Source of the DNA: Spongiactinospora rosea
Lineage (GTDB): Bacteria; Actinomycetota; Actinomycetes; Streptosporangiales; Streptosporangiaceae
Direction of reading: 5' to 3'
Assembly: GCF_003315795.1 (NCBI RefSeq)
Contig: NZ_QMEY01000022.1
Coordinates: forward strand, 90,420 to 154,419
Length of the DNA stretch: 64,000 nt
This document shows, piece after piece, positions 15,259 to 23,459 of the stretch (position 1 is the first letter of the stretch; every line of letters begins with the position of its first letter). The translations under genes were made by a program, and so were the position numbers. The notes below the pieces were generated by a model. It was not told the DNA's origin. It was given only the letters and a program-made list of their open reading frames with translations, and did no database searches.

Positions 15259-16002
15259 TCAGGGTGACGGCGCCGGAGCAATGCTCGGGAAGGGGTGTCC
15301 TGCCGACAGTCGTTCGATGAGGGCCGGCAGGGCCTCCTTCCCGCCGTTCGCCGCCGCCCAGCGACTCACCTGGCAGGCGGCCTCGGCGTACACGCGGGCA
15401 TCCGCCGACGCCGCGCGCAGCCAGTCGCCGAGCGTGGCGGGCAGGGAGCGGCGGGGGGCGATCAGGCAGCGGTCGCCGCCCGGGGCGAGGTACCGGGGAT
15501 CATCGCTGACCAGGACGGCCAGGCCCTCGTCGAACCACTGCGGGACCTCGGCGCCGCCCAAGCGGGCGTGCAGCTCCACATGGGTCAGCTCGTGCGAGGC
15601 GATCACGGGATCGATGCCGCGCGGGGACAGCATCACCGACCGGTTGAGCACGGCGATGCCGCGCTCCCGGCCACCGCCGATCCTGCGGTAGCAGTCGTCC
15701 GACCGGCACACGAGGACGTCGGCCGTGCTCGCCCGCCCGCTGAAGAAGTCGCGTACCCGCTGGTTCGCCCGCTCGACGACCTCGGCCACGTGCCGGTGGT
15801 CGGCCGGTGCCAGGCCGGGTTCGGCGTACAGGCCGGGCCGGATCCGCTCAAGGCCGTAGCAGCCGGGACAGGTGGTGGCCGCGACGGACGGGAAGGCGAT
15901 GGCGGTCAGCGCCACGGCCGCGACGAGGAGGACCGCGGTGACCGCGCCCGCGATCCGCCAGGACTTCCGGCGGCGGCTCGTCCCCCGGCGGATCAAGGGC
16001 AT
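15259..16002 (-). CDS. Membrane-anchored HExxH peptidase (peptidase MA-like)
   Basis: A 247-residue protein. Residues 5-40 have an Arg/Lys-rich start (RRGTSRRRKSWR) followed by one hydrophobic helix, giving a signal anchor or signal peptide. The mature part has the zinc-metalloprotease motif HELTH in VIASHELTHVELHARL with WFDEGLAVLVS about 20 residues later, the gluzincin-type third ligand. Two CxxC-like pairs may form disulfides. ATG 16002 is chosen for its AAGGAGG. It acts outside the membrane; the substrate is unknown. Confidence 0.78.
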   Translation of the reverse strand: MPLIRRGTSRRRKSWRIAGAVTAVLLVAAVALTAIAFPSVAATTCPGCYGLERIRPGLYAEPGLAPADHRHVAEVVERANQRVRDFFSGRASTADVLVCRSDDCYRRIGGGRERGIAVLNRSVMLSPRGIDPVIASHELTHVELHARLGGAEVPQWFDEGLAVLVSDDPRYLAPGGDRCLIAPRRSLPATLGDWLRAASADARVYAEAACQVSRWAAANGGKEALPALIERLSAGHPFPSIAPAPSP

Positions 16003-16069
16003 GTGGACCTCCTTGGAGACCGGCTGTCCGGCACTGGGCACTTTTACTACCCTGTGATACTTTATAGTG

Positions 16070-16090
16070 GTACTCAACGACACTGAGTAC
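16070..16090. promoter_or_regulatory. Dyad upstream of the DUF1048 genes
   Basis: GTACTCA (16070-16076) and TGAGTAC (16084-16090) are perfect inverted repeats with a seven-base spacer, ten bases before the AAGGAGGG-type ribosome binding site. This fits a PadR-like operator. Confidence 0.55.
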
Positions 16091-16106
16091 TGAAGGAGGG
16101 CGGGGT

Positions 16107-16463
16107 ATGAACCTCTGGGAGACCATGACAGGGAGCGATCTCACCAGGGAATGGAAGGCGTTCGAGGCTCGGGCGGCGGTATTGCCGGCCGACTACCAGG
16201 CGGCGTGGGAGAAGATCAAGCTTCACCTTTATCCCTACTCGAACTTCACCGGCCGCAACCTGATGCCGATTCTCGACGGCGTTCTCGGGCTGCTCGAAGA
16301 GACGGCATCCGACGGGCAGAGCATTCACGAGGTGCTGGATGACGACATCGAGGGCTTCTGCGCGGCGCTGGCCGGCGGAGAAGGCGCCCGGACCCATCGC
16401 GATCGGTGGCGCGAGCAGTTGAACAGGAACGTCGCCAGGAAACTGGGCCGGCTGGGAGGTTGA
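16107..16463 (+). CDS. DUF1048 family protein (first of pair)
   Basis: A 118-residue all-helical protein with the DUF1048 pattern: GSDLTREWKAFEARAAVLPADYQAAWEKIK, the NLMPILDGVLGLLEE helix, and EVLDDDIEGFCAALAG. DUF1048 genes typically come in pairs behind a PadR-family repressor and resemble the structurally known bacterial DUF1048 helical bundle. Here no PadR gene is adjacent. The stop is one base before the next start. Confidence 0.85.
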   Translation: MNLWETMTGSDLTREWKAFEARAAVLPADYQAAWEKIKLHLYPYSNFTGRNLMPILDGVLGLLEETASDGQSIHEVLDDDIEGFCAALAGGEGARTHRDRWREQLNRNVARKLGRLGG

Positions 16464-16464
16464 C

Positions 16465-16791
16465 GTGGGAATCCAGGACATGATCGAGGGCAAGCGGCAG
16501 TGGCGGGCGCACATGGCCCGGGTCAAGGCCCTCCCGCCGGATTACGAGATCGTCTACAAGGAGATCCAGCGCTACTTCTTCAAGGTCGGGCCGGTCGGAC
16601 TGGACGACGGGACCCTCCTCTCGGGGATTCTCGACTTCTTCGAGCAGGGCGCGGCGACCGGCAAGGGGGTCCTGGAGCTGATCGGCGACGACGTCGCGGC
16701 CTTCTGTGACGACCTGGTGAAAGACTCGCCCACCTACGCGGACCTCTTTCAGGAATCCATCGCCGGGGAATCCGGCGAGGCCGGGAATTGA
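16465..16791 (+). CDS. DUF1048 family protein (second of pair)
   Basis: A 108-residue protein with the same layout as its upstream neighbour: MIEGKRQWRAHMARVKALPPDYEIVYKEIQRY, then LLSGILDFFEQGAATGKGVLELIGDDVAAFCDDL. The GTG is placed after GGGAGG within the end of the preceding gene. Paralogy and tight spacing suggest that the two form a heteromer. Function unknown. Confidence 0.85.
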   Translation: MGIQDMIEGKRQWRAHMARVKALPPDYEIVYKEIQRYFFKVGPVGLDDGTLLSGILDFFEQGAATGKGVLELIGDDVAAFCDDLVKDSPTYADLFQESIAGESGEAGN

Positions 16792-16796
16792 CACCT

Positions 16797-16815
16797 GCCG
16801 GGTCATTTGCCCGGC
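16797..16815. terminator. Weak convergent hairpin
   Basis: GCCGGG-N7-CCCGGC spans the stop of the DUF4760 gene and the end of the DUF1048 transcript. There is no T-run, so it is a weak candidate only. Confidence 0.3.
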
Positions 16816-17324
16816 GGCCGGGATCGCAGGCCGAGACCGGCGTACACGGTCTCGGGAGGCGTGGCGGCCGTCCGTGCCGCGAGATCCTCGAAATAGATCC
16901 AGAAGTGCAGCGGCGCGTGGTTGTGCCGCTCCGTGTAGACGTACGGGGCCAGGGCGTCCCACAGGCGCACGATGTTCGTGCCGTAGGAGCCGATGACCAG
17001 GCGCTGGTCGATCATTCCGTGCGCCACGAGCTTTCCCAGGTCGTCGTAGAAAAGCCCGATGGTGTTCACCTGTGCGCGGGCCTGCTCGGGCAGGCCGCGC
17101 CAGCCCCTTTCCGCCTGGTATTCATGGGCCAGCATGGTCAGGACGTACTCCTGCGCCTTGAACCACGCCGGGTTCCGCGAATGGAGGAATGTCTCCAGCA
17201 CCACCGGGAGGTGAAGGCCCCCACTGGCCAGGCGGATCTGCCGGAGGGTCAGAAATACGGAGATCGCGAGCGCGGTGAGGGAGACCGCCAGTGTGGCGAG
17301 GTTCAACACGAGGGTCGCGTCCAC
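16803..17324 (-). CDS. DUF4760-like membrane-anchored protein
   Basis: A 173-residue protein with one N-terminal hydrophobic helix (about residues 5-27) followed by a cytosolic helical domain: LRQIRLASGG, LETFLHSRNPAWFKAQEYVLTML, VNTIGLFYDDLGKLVAHGMID and APYVYTERH. This matches the DUF4760 pattern of short anchored helical proteins. No enzymatic motif is present. It is a single gene, convergent with the DUF1048 pair. Confidence 0.65.
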   Translation of the reverse strand: MDATLVLNLATLAVSLTALAISVFLTLRQIRLASGGLHLPVVLETFLHSRNPAWFKAQEYVLTMLAHEYQAERGWRGLPEQARAQVNTIGLFYDDLGKLVAHGMIDQRLVIGSYGTNIVRLWDALAPYVYTERHNHAPLHFWIYFEDLAARTAATPPETVYAGLGLRSRPPGK

Positions 17325-17425
17325 CAGCCGAATCTACAGGCCGCCGTACGATTCGTCCCGCCGCGTTCCAGCCGATGGCCGTTTAGCATTCTGGGTGTCG
17401 ATCACCGGCCTTCGGGAGTGAAAAC

Positions 17426-17797
17426 GTGGCACAGTCCATCCCCCATGACCGGCCCGAGCAGCTCAAGCAGATTCAGAGCGGGCTCATGCCCGGCGAGCAG
17501 ATCATCGCCGTCTACGACGCGATCGGCGCGGGGACGGGGTTCCTCGGGCTCACCAATCAGCGGGTCATCGTCCAGGACAAGTCGTTCATAGGCAAGAAGA
17601 TCGCGATCACCAGCATTCCGTACTCGAAGATCACGAGTGTGAGCGTGGTCAGCAACAAGTCGTGGGCGGGGTCGTTCTTCTCCTCCGGCTCGATCGCGCT
17701 CAACGTGGGCACGCACGTGTACGAGGTCGAGTTCCGTGGCGATGAGAAGAGCCATCATGTGCACAACGTGATCCTGCACTTCATCGCCAAGTCCTGA
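17426..17797 (+). CDS. Bacterial PH-domain protein
   Basis: A 123-residue protein folding as one PH-like domain. GEQIIAVYDAIGAGTGFLGLTNQRVIVQD is the typical strand pair with TNQRV. KKIAITSIPYSKITSVSVV and a C-terminal helix (HHVHNVILHFIA) follow. The family (bPH type, relative of YdjM/PH_1 proteins) is small, cytosolic and of unclear role. The GTG at 17426 has GGGAG eight bases upstream. It stands alone. Confidence 0.82.
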   Translation: MAQSIPHDRPEQLKQIQSGLMPGEQIIAVYDAIGAGTGFLGLTNQRVIVQDKSFIGKKIAITSIPYSKITSVSVVSNKSWAGSFFSSGSIALNVGTHVYEVEFRGDEKSHHVHNVILHFIAKS

Positions 17798-17962
17798 CGC
17801 CCTGCGGGTCAGCCGCCGAGGGCTTGGGCGGGCGGCGGGAGTACGGGCCGCCCATGAGGAACGGTACGGCTGAGCGGGCGTGCCGGAGGGAGAAGCGGGT
17901 AGGCGTCCACCTTCAGGGCTTTTCGGCGATGCGCACGAGGCACGAGGACTGAGGAGGAGCCG

Positions 17963-18580
17963 ATGCTCGATCACCTGGTGTACGCCACACCGGATCTCGA
18001 CGCGACGGTCGCCGAACTCGCCGACCGGCTCGGAGTACGCGCCGCCGAGGGCGGCAGGCACCTCGGGTACGGCACCCGCAACCGGCTGATCGGCCTGGGC
18101 GGGCGGCGGTACCTGGAGATCGTCGGGCCGGACCCGGAACAACCGGCTCCGGCCGGGGGCCGGTGGTTCGGTGTGGACGCGCTGGCCGGGCCGTCCCTGA
18201 CCACCTGGGCCGCGCTCGCGACCGACATCGAGGAGCAGGCGGGCAAGGCCCGGGCCGAGGGCTACGACCTGGGCGAGGTGCTGGAGATGAGCCGCGCGTC
18301 CGCGAACGGCGGCGCGATCCTCGAATGGCGGCTCACCCCGCCGCGCGCCGGAAGCCTCGTGCCGTTCCTGATCCAGTGGGGGAGCACCGCTCACCCGGGC
18401 GCGTCGGGACTCCCCCCGGTACGGCTGGTGTCGTTCGCCGCCGGGCATCCCAGCCCGGCGTCCGTCCGCGACGACCTCGCCATGGTCGGCGTCACCCTGG
18501 ACGTCTTCCCCAGCGCCCGCCCCATGCTGGTCGCCGTCATCGAGGGCCGCCACGGCCCCGTCCGCCTGGTGACGGCCTGA
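17963..18580 (+). CDS. VOC-superfamily protein, glyoxalase-like
   Basis: A 205-residue protein starting MLDHLVYATPDLDATVAELADRLG, the classic first beta-alpha unit of the vicinal-oxygen-chelate fold. GGRHLGYGTRNRLIGLGGRRYLEIVGPDP and a second repeat with PFLIQWG follow, matching the glyoxalase_3-like subgroup. The ATG follows GAGGAGG. Substrate unknown. Confidence 0.82.
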   Translation: MLDHLVYATPDLDATVAELADRLGVRAAEGGRHLGYGTRNRLIGLGGRRYLEIVGPDPEQPAPAGGRWFGVDALAGPSLTTWAALATDIEEQAGKARAEGYDLGEVLEMSRASANGGAILEWRLTPPRAGSLVPFLIQWGSTAHPGASGLPPVRLVSFAAGHPSPASVRDDLAMVGVTLDVFPSARPMLVAVIEGRHGPVRLVTA

Positions 18581-18586
18581 GCCCCG

Positions 18587-19687
18587 TCAGGGGCGGTGTT
18601 CGGGGTGGTGTTCCTGCCGGTAGTCCTGCAAGGGGTCGGTGACCGGGGCGGGTGGGGCGTCGAGCTGGCGGGGGCCGGCAGTGGCGGGCTCGGGGGCGGC
18701 GGCGTCGGCCACGGCCTCCTCGGCGGCCCGGGCCGCGCGGGCGGCTTCGGCCGCCGCGGCTGAGGCGGCCTCGGAGGCGCCGCTGGTGACGCTCTCGCGG
18801 GTGGCCTCCGACGGCGGGAGCGCCTGGGTGAACGCCTTGGAGACGCCCTGCAACGCCGAGGTCACCTCGCTCGGGATGACCCAGAACGTGTTGTTCTCGC
18901 CCTGCGCGAGCTGTGGCAGCACCTGGAGGTACTGGTACGCGAGCAGCTTGGGGTCGGGGTCGTTGCGGTGGACCGCCTGGAAGACCTGGTCGATCGCCTG
19001 GGACTGGCCCTCGGCCTTCAGGATGGCGGCGGTGCGCTCACCCTCGGCCCGCAGGATGTTGCTCTGCTTCTCACCTTCGGCGGTGAGGATCTGGGACTGC
19101 CGCTGGCCTTCGGCGTTGAGGATGGCGGCGCGCTTGTCCCGCTCGGCGCGCATCTGCTTCTCCATCGCGTCCTTGATCGTCTTGGGCGGGTCGATCGCCT
19201 TGATCTCGACGCGGTTGACGCGGATGCCCCACTTGCCGGTGGCCTCGTCCAGCACCCCGCGGAGCTGGCTGTTGATGGTGTCGCGGGAGGTGAGCGTGCT
19301 CTCCAGGTCCATCGAGCCGATGACGTTACGCAGCGTCGTCACCGTGAGCTGCTCGATCGCCTGGATGTAGTTGGCGATCTCGTAGGCCGCCGCCCTCGGG
19401 TCGGTGACCTGGAAGTACAGCACGGTGTCGATCTCGACGACCAGGTTGTCCTCGGTGATCACCGGCTGCGGGCGGAAGGAGACCACCTGCTCGCGCAGGT
19501 CGATCATCGGATAGACCCGGTCGATGTACGGGATCACGAAGTTCATGCCGGGCTTCAGCGTGCGGCTGTAGCGGCCGAGCCGTTCGACGTTCCTCGCCCG
19601 GGCCTGCGGCACGATGCGCACCGACTTGAGCACCGTGATCACGACGAAGAAGACGATGACGGCACCGACTATGAGCAGGGGATCCAT
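18587..19687 (-). CDS. SPFH/band-7 (stomatin-like) protein
   Basis: A 366-residue protein. An N-terminal membrane hairpin (residues 4-22) leads into the band-7 domain: RVVPQARARNVERLGRYSRTLKPGMNFVIPYIDRV, VSFRPQPVITEDNLVVEIDTVLYFQ and GSMDLESTLTSRDTIN. A long heptad coiled coil follows (EKQMRAERDKRAAILNAEGQ with repeated AEGE/Q turns). The C-terminus is Ala/Glu/Pro-rich. Stomatins oligomerise on membranes and partner with NfeD proteins. The NfeD gene lies five bases upstream on the same strand. Confidence 0.93.
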   Translation of the reverse strand: MDPLLIVGAVIVFFVVITVLKSVRIVPQARARNVERLGRYSRTLKPGMNFVIPYIDRVYPMIDLREQVVSFRPQPVITEDNLVVEIDTVLYFQVTDPRAAAYEIANYIQAIEQLTVTTLRNVIGSMDLESTLTSRDTINSQLRGVLDEATGKWGIRVNRVEIKAIDPPKTIKDAMEKQMRAERDKRAAILNAEGQRQSQILTAEGEKQSNILRAEGERTAAILKAEGQSQAIDQVFQAVHRNDPDPKLLAYQYLQVLPQLAQGENNTFWVIPSEVTSALQGVSKAFTQALPPSEATRESVTSGASEAASAAAAEAARAARAAEEAVADAAAPEPATAGPRQLDAPPAPVTDPLQDYRQEHHPEHRP

Positions 19688-19691
19688 ATGT

Positions 19692-20126
19692 TCACTCCCG
19701 CGGATATACGAGGGCCGTGGCGCCCTCGATCTTCAACACGTCTACGGTCGCGCCCTCCGGGATGACGAGTGTCTCGTCATAGGCGCGGGCCGACCATTCC
19801 TCTCCGCCGATCTGTACCCGTCCGGCACGCCCGGTGACCTCGGTGACGGCGTACGCGGTCTGCCCCACCAGGGCCTCGACCCCGAAACGCTGCGACGGGG
19901 GAGGCTGGCGCAGGTGGCGGACGACGACGGGGCGGATCAGCACCAGCCCGGCGGCGCTGGCCAGCGTGAACACCACGAGCTGCAGGGGAACGGGCAGGCC
20001 CAGCGCGGCGGCGATGGCGGTGATCACGGCGGCTCCCCCGAGCAGCCCCAGGGCGGCGGTCATCGTCAGGATCTCGGCGACGCCCAGGACCACGGCGAGG
20101 GTCAACCAGATGACCCAGTCGTCCAT
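19692..20126 (-). CDS. NfeD-like membrane protein
   Basis: A 144-residue protein with three membrane helices in the first ~75 residues, then an OB-fold: QRFGVEALVGQTAYAVTEVTGRAGRVQIGGEEWSARAYDE and IPEGATVDVLKIEGATALVYP. This is the short NfeD type that pairs with stomatin. AGGAGGG precedes the ATG. The four-base gap to the SPFH gene shows co-transcription and probable complex formation. Confidence 0.92.
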   Translation of the reverse strand: MDDWVIWLTLAVVLGVAEILTMTAALGLLGGAAVITAIAAALGLPVPLQLVVFTLASAAGLVLIRPVVVRHLRQPPPSQRFGVEALVGQTAYAVTEVTGRAGRVQIGGEEWSARAYDETLVIPEGATVDVLKIEGATALVYPRE

Positions 20127-20243
20127 GCTTCGGCCCTCCTGTGAGGTTCAACGCACGTGGGCGCGCAAAGGTTCCCCAGGCGTCTACCGTAACGCCGGGG
20201 GCATGGACCACGGAATGTTTGTGATCAGCCCGTCATATGCCGT

Positions 20244-21392
20244 TCATCGGGCGTCTCGCGCAGGCAGGATCGTTCCGGACACTTCGCCCAGCGTGATGCG
20301 TCCGCCGTCCGCTCCGGGCGCGGTCGCGGTGATCGTCACGGTGTCGCCGTCCTCCAGGAAGGCGCGGGTCTCGCCGCTGGGGAGCTTGATCGGGTCGGTG
20401 CCGTTCCAGGTGAGTTCGAGCAGCGAGCCGCGCTGGCCGAACTCCGGGCCGGACACCGTGCCGCTGGCGAACAGGTCGCCGGTGCGCAGCGAGGCCCCGT
20501 TGACGGTCATGTGGGCGAGCATCTGGTCCGGGGTCCAGTACATCTCCCGGTACGGCGGGCGCGCGACCGGCTCGCCGTTCAGCTCCACGACCAGCGCGAG
20601 GTCCAGCCCCCAGGGCTCGGACCGGCGCAGGTAATCCACAGGCTGTGGATCCTGCTCCCGCCCCGGCACCCGTGCCGCCGCAAGGGCCGCCAGCGGCGTC
20701 ACCCACGGCGAGATCGACGTGGCGAACGACTTGCCCAGGAACGGCCCCAGCGGCACGTACTCCCACGCCTGGATGTCCCTGGCGCTCCAGTCGTTGAGCA
20801 GCGTCACGCCGAAGACGTGGTCGGCGAACGCGCCCGCGGGCGACCCGAACGCGCTCGGCGTGCCCACCACGTAACCGACCTCGGCCTCGATGTCGAGCTT
20901 GGCGGTCGGGCCGACGTCACCCGGCCTGCGCTGGCCGCTCGGCCGGGTGACCGGGGTGCCGGACACCACGACCGTGCCCGCCCGCCCGTGGTAGCCGACC
21001 GGCAGGTGCCGCCAGTTCGGCTTCAGCGGCTCCTGGTCGGGCCGGAAGATCTGGCCGACGTTGGAGGCGTGCTCCAGCGAGCAGTAGAAGTCGACGTAGT
21101 CGGCGACCTCCACCGGCAGCAGCAGGGTGACCTGGTGCAACGGGATCAGGTGCCGGTCCTCGCCGGTGGCCAGCAGGTCGCGCACCCGTCCGCGGGTGTC
21201 GTCCCAGAAGGCCCGCCCGCGGGCCATGAACGGGTTGAGGCTGCCCGCGGCGAACACCTCGTCGCCCAGCGCCGCGGCCAGGTCCAGGACGTGATCGCCG
21301 AACCTGACGCCCGTCCGCGGCGGTTCGCCGTTGCGGGCGAACACCCCGTAGGGCAGGTTGTCCAGGCCGAAGCCGGGCGTCGCATTGGTCAC
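20244..21392 (-). CDS. fahA: Fumarylacetoacetase
   Basis: A 382-residue protein with the two-domain fumarylacetoacetase layout. FGLDNLPYGVF marks the N-terminal domain. YVDFYCSLEHASNVG, DIEAEVGYVV, LNDWSARDIQAWEYVPLGPFLGKSF and GDLFASGTVSG carry the metal and catalytic residues. It hydrolyses fumarylacetoacetate to fumarate and acetoacetate, the last step of tyrosine/homogentisate breakdown. Its ATG overlaps the upstream gene stop as ATGA. It ends the hmgA-orf-fahA operon. Confidence 0.95.
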   Translation of the reverse strand: MTNATPGFGLDNLPYGVFARNGEPPRTGVRFGDHVLDLAAALGDEVFAAGSLNPFMARGRAFWDDTRGRVRDLLATGEDRHLIPLHQVTLLLPVEVADYVDFYCSLEHASNVGQIFRPDQEPLKPNWRHLPVGYHGRAGTVVVSGTPVTRPSGQRRPGDVGPTAKLDIEAEVGYVVGTPSAFGSPAGAFADHVFGVTLLNDWSARDIQAWEYVPLGPFLGKSFATSISPWVTPLAALAAARVPGREQDPQPVDYLRRSEPWGLDLALVVELNGEPVARPPYREMYWTPDQMLAHMTVNGASLRTGDLFASGTVSGPEFGQRGSLLELTWNGTDPIKLPSGETRAFLEDGDTVTITATAPGADGGRITLGEVSGTILPARDAR

Positions 21393-22186
21393 CGGGGCTC
21401 CTTCGTGCGTGCGGTACCGGGGAGCAGGCCGAGTTCGGCCAGGTCGTCAAGAGGGGCGGAGGTGGAGCAGGAGCCGTAGGAGACGAGCAGCGATCGGGTC
21501 CGCTCGGCGGTCTCCTCCGAGGTCGCGTGGGCCAGGGCGACGAGTTCGGCGGGGTCGCAGATCTCCAGGACCGCCACCGGGTCACGGCCTTCGACGGCCG
21601 CGCTCACCGCGAGCACCAGGTTGAGGAACCCGTGCCGGTAGACGCCGAAGGACGGGTCGGGGTGGCGGACCGCGTGGTGCAGCCCGGCGGTCGCCTTGAA
21701 CGGCACGCCGTCGCGTACGCAGTGCCGGATGAACCCGCCCAGCTCGCGCGTGCTCGGGAACGCCTCGGGCGTCAGGCCGCCGCAGCGGACCTTCAGCCCG
21801 ACGCCCGGGGCCACCTGGGCGGGCGGCGAGCCCGCCGGTACCTCGACGAACAGCCGCCCCTGCGGCGGCAGCCAGGGCACCAGCCGCTCGCCGCGCGGGC
21901 CGGGCACCAGCGCGCCCGACGGCATCTTCAGCTCCACGAACTCCACCGTCAGCCCGTCGAGGTCGGGCGGCTGGTCGGTGTCCATGATCAGGCCGAGCCG
22001 GATGTCCCCGGGCTCGTGCCGCAGCAGGTCGGGCACCCGGCTGGCCGGGCACAGGAACCGGTGCGTGAGCACCGGGCTGCCGGCCGCCTCGTCGGCGTGG
22101 TGCCTGGCCAGGGCGTCGCCCATGGGCAGCGAGGTGGGCGGGAACAGTCCGGCGTCGTCCACCAGATCCGTAAAGAGCCGGTTCAT
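21389..22186 (-). CDS. Unknown protein between hmgA and fahA
   Basis: A 265-residue protein (ATG 22186 chosen for GGAG seven bases upstream). It begins NRLFTDLVDDAGLFPPTSLPM, contains GLKVRCGGLTPEAFPSTRELGGFIRHC, FKATAGLHHAVRH and HGFLNLVLAV, and ends SYGSCSTSAPLDDLAELGLL. The KVRCGG and KATAGLHH segments look like strand ends of a TIM-barrel-like enzyme. Its position between the ring-cleavage dioxygenase and fumarylacetoacetase, coupled to both, implies a role in the same pathway. The expected missing step there is maleylacetoacetate isomerisation, but nothing shows that activity directly. Confidence 0.75.
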   Translation of the reverse strand: MNRLFTDLVDDAGLFPPTSLPMGDALARHHADEAAGSPVLTHRFLCPASRVPDLLRHEPGDIRLGLIMDTDQPPDLDGLTVEFVELKMPSGALVPGPRGERLVPWLPPQGRLFVEVPAGSPPAQVAPGVGLKVRCGGLTPEAFPSTRELGGFIRHCVRDGVPFKATAGLHHAVRHPDPSFGVYRHGFLNLVLAVSAAVEGRDPVAVLEICDPAELVALAHATSEETAERTRSLLVSYGSCSTSAPLDDLAELGLLPGTARTKEPR

Positions 22187-22205
22187 CCCGTACTCCAACA
22201 TGTCG

Positions 22206-23378
22206 TCAACGGGCCCAAGTCCAAGCGTAGGCCGAATCCTCACAGGCCAGCGCGGCGGGGCCGAGGTCCAGCGGGCGGAACGTGTCGATCATCACGGCCA
22301 GCTCGCTGGTGGTGCCGACCCCGCGGGACACCGCCTCAACGACCGCCTCGACCGCGCCCGGCTGCGGGCCGTGCGTGAAGCCGGCCGGGTGCAGCGAGAT
22401 GGACCCGACGTCGATGCCCGACCCTTTGCGTGCGCTGTAGTCGCCGCCCACGTAGAACATGAACTCGTCGGAGTCCACGTTGTGGTGGTTGTAGGGGATC
22501 GGTATCGCCTCGGGGTGGAAGTCCAGCGGGCGCGGGCAGAACGAGCAGATCACGAACCCCGGGCCCTCGAACGTCTGGTGGACCGGCGGCGGCGCATGGG
22601 TGCGCTTCACGATCGGCTCGAAGTCGGCGATGTTGAACGCGTACGGATAGAGGTAGCCGTCCCAGCCCACCACGTCGAACGGGTGGTTCTTGTACGTGAG
22701 CCGGGTCAGCCCGCCCCGGGTGCGGACCAGCACCGGCACGTCGGTGCCGTCCCGCTGCAACGGCTCGGTGGGCCCGCGCAGATCGCGCTCGCTGTAGGGG
22801 GCGTGCTCCAGCAGCTGCCCGTACTGCGACAGGTAGCGCTTGGGCGGGCGGATGTGCCCGGCGGCCTGGACGGCGAGCACCGTCACCGGCTCGCCCGCCG
22901 GGACCCATCGGTGGATCGTGCCGGTCGGGATCACCAGGTAGTCGCCGGGACCGGCGTCGATCGCCCCGTAGGTGGTCTCCAGCCGGACCTGGCCGCTCTG
23001 CACATAGACGCACTCGTCGCCCATGGAGTTGCGGTACAGCTCGCTGGCGCTGCGCGCCGAAGCGTACGAAATGCGGACGTCTCCATTGCCCGCCAGCAGG
23101 TGCCGGCCGGTGACGAGGTCGCCGGTCTCGGGGAGTTCGGTGGTGCGGAAGTGGCGCGGCGACAGCGGCAGGTTGGCCGCCAGCTCGCTGCGCGGCTCCT
23201 CGGCGACCGCCTCGGACTTGATGATCGCGGTGGGCAGGTAACGGTGGTACAGCAGCGAGGAATCGGAGGAGAAGCCCTCCTCGCCCATCAGCTCCTCGGC
23301 GTACAGGCCGCCGTCCGGCCGCCTGAACTGGACATGGCGCTTACGTGGTACCTCGCCGACGACTCGGTAATACGGCAT
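22206..23378 (-). CDS. hmgA: Homogentisate 1,2-dioxygenase
   Basis: A 390-residue cupin-fold Fe(II) dioxygenase. It starts MPYYRVVGEVPRKRHVQF, as the family does, so ATG 23378 is preferred to a GTG 36 bases upstream. Conserved blocks include DYLVIPTGTIHRW, VDSDEFMFYVGGDY, GSISLHPAGFTHGPQPG and the iron ligands His/Glu within HNVDSDE and SLHPAGFTHG. It opens homogentisate to maleylacetoacetate. It is the first structural gene of the operon and lies 81 bases downstream of an IclR regulator gene. Confidence 0.95.
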   Translation of the reverse strand: MPYYRVVGEVPRKRHVQFRRPDGGLYAEELMGEEGFSSDSSLLYHRYLPTAIIKSEAVAEEPRSELAANLPLSPRHFRTTELPETGDLVTGRHLLAGNGDVRISYASARSASELYRNSMGDECVYVQSGQVRLETTYGAIDAGPGDYLVIPTGTIHRWVPAGEPVTVLAVQAAGHIRPPKRYLSQYGQLLEHAPYSERDLRGPTEPLQRDGTDVPVLVRTRGGLTRLTYKNHPFDVVGWDGYLYPYAFNIADFEPIVKRTHAPPPVHQTFEGPGFVICSFCPRPLDFHPEAIPIPYNHHNVDSDEFMFYVGGDYSARKGSGIDVGSISLHPAGFTHGPQPGAVEAVVEAVSRGVGTTSELAVMIDTFRPLDLGPAALACEDSAYAWTWAR

Positions 23379-23397
23379 GCCTGTCAACTCCGGGCTC

Positions 23398-23431
23398 GTC
23401 CGTTTATCGGACACGTATGTCCTATATACGT
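23398..23431. promoter_or_regulatory. Two adjacent dyads upstream of hmgA
   Basis: GTCCG-TTTAT-CGGAC (23398-23412) is followed at once by ACGTAT-N7-ATACGT (23413-23431). Both lie in the short gap between the IclR gene and hmgA and are candidates for the binding site of that regulator. Confidence 0.55.
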
Positions 23432-23459
23432 ACGACCCTCTGAGATTGGCAAAGCATTG

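Noticed and set aside
23378..23414. GTG 23414 as the hmgA start
   Set aside because: The family begins at the MPYYRxVGxVPRKRH block; the extra 12 codons overlap the dyad region.
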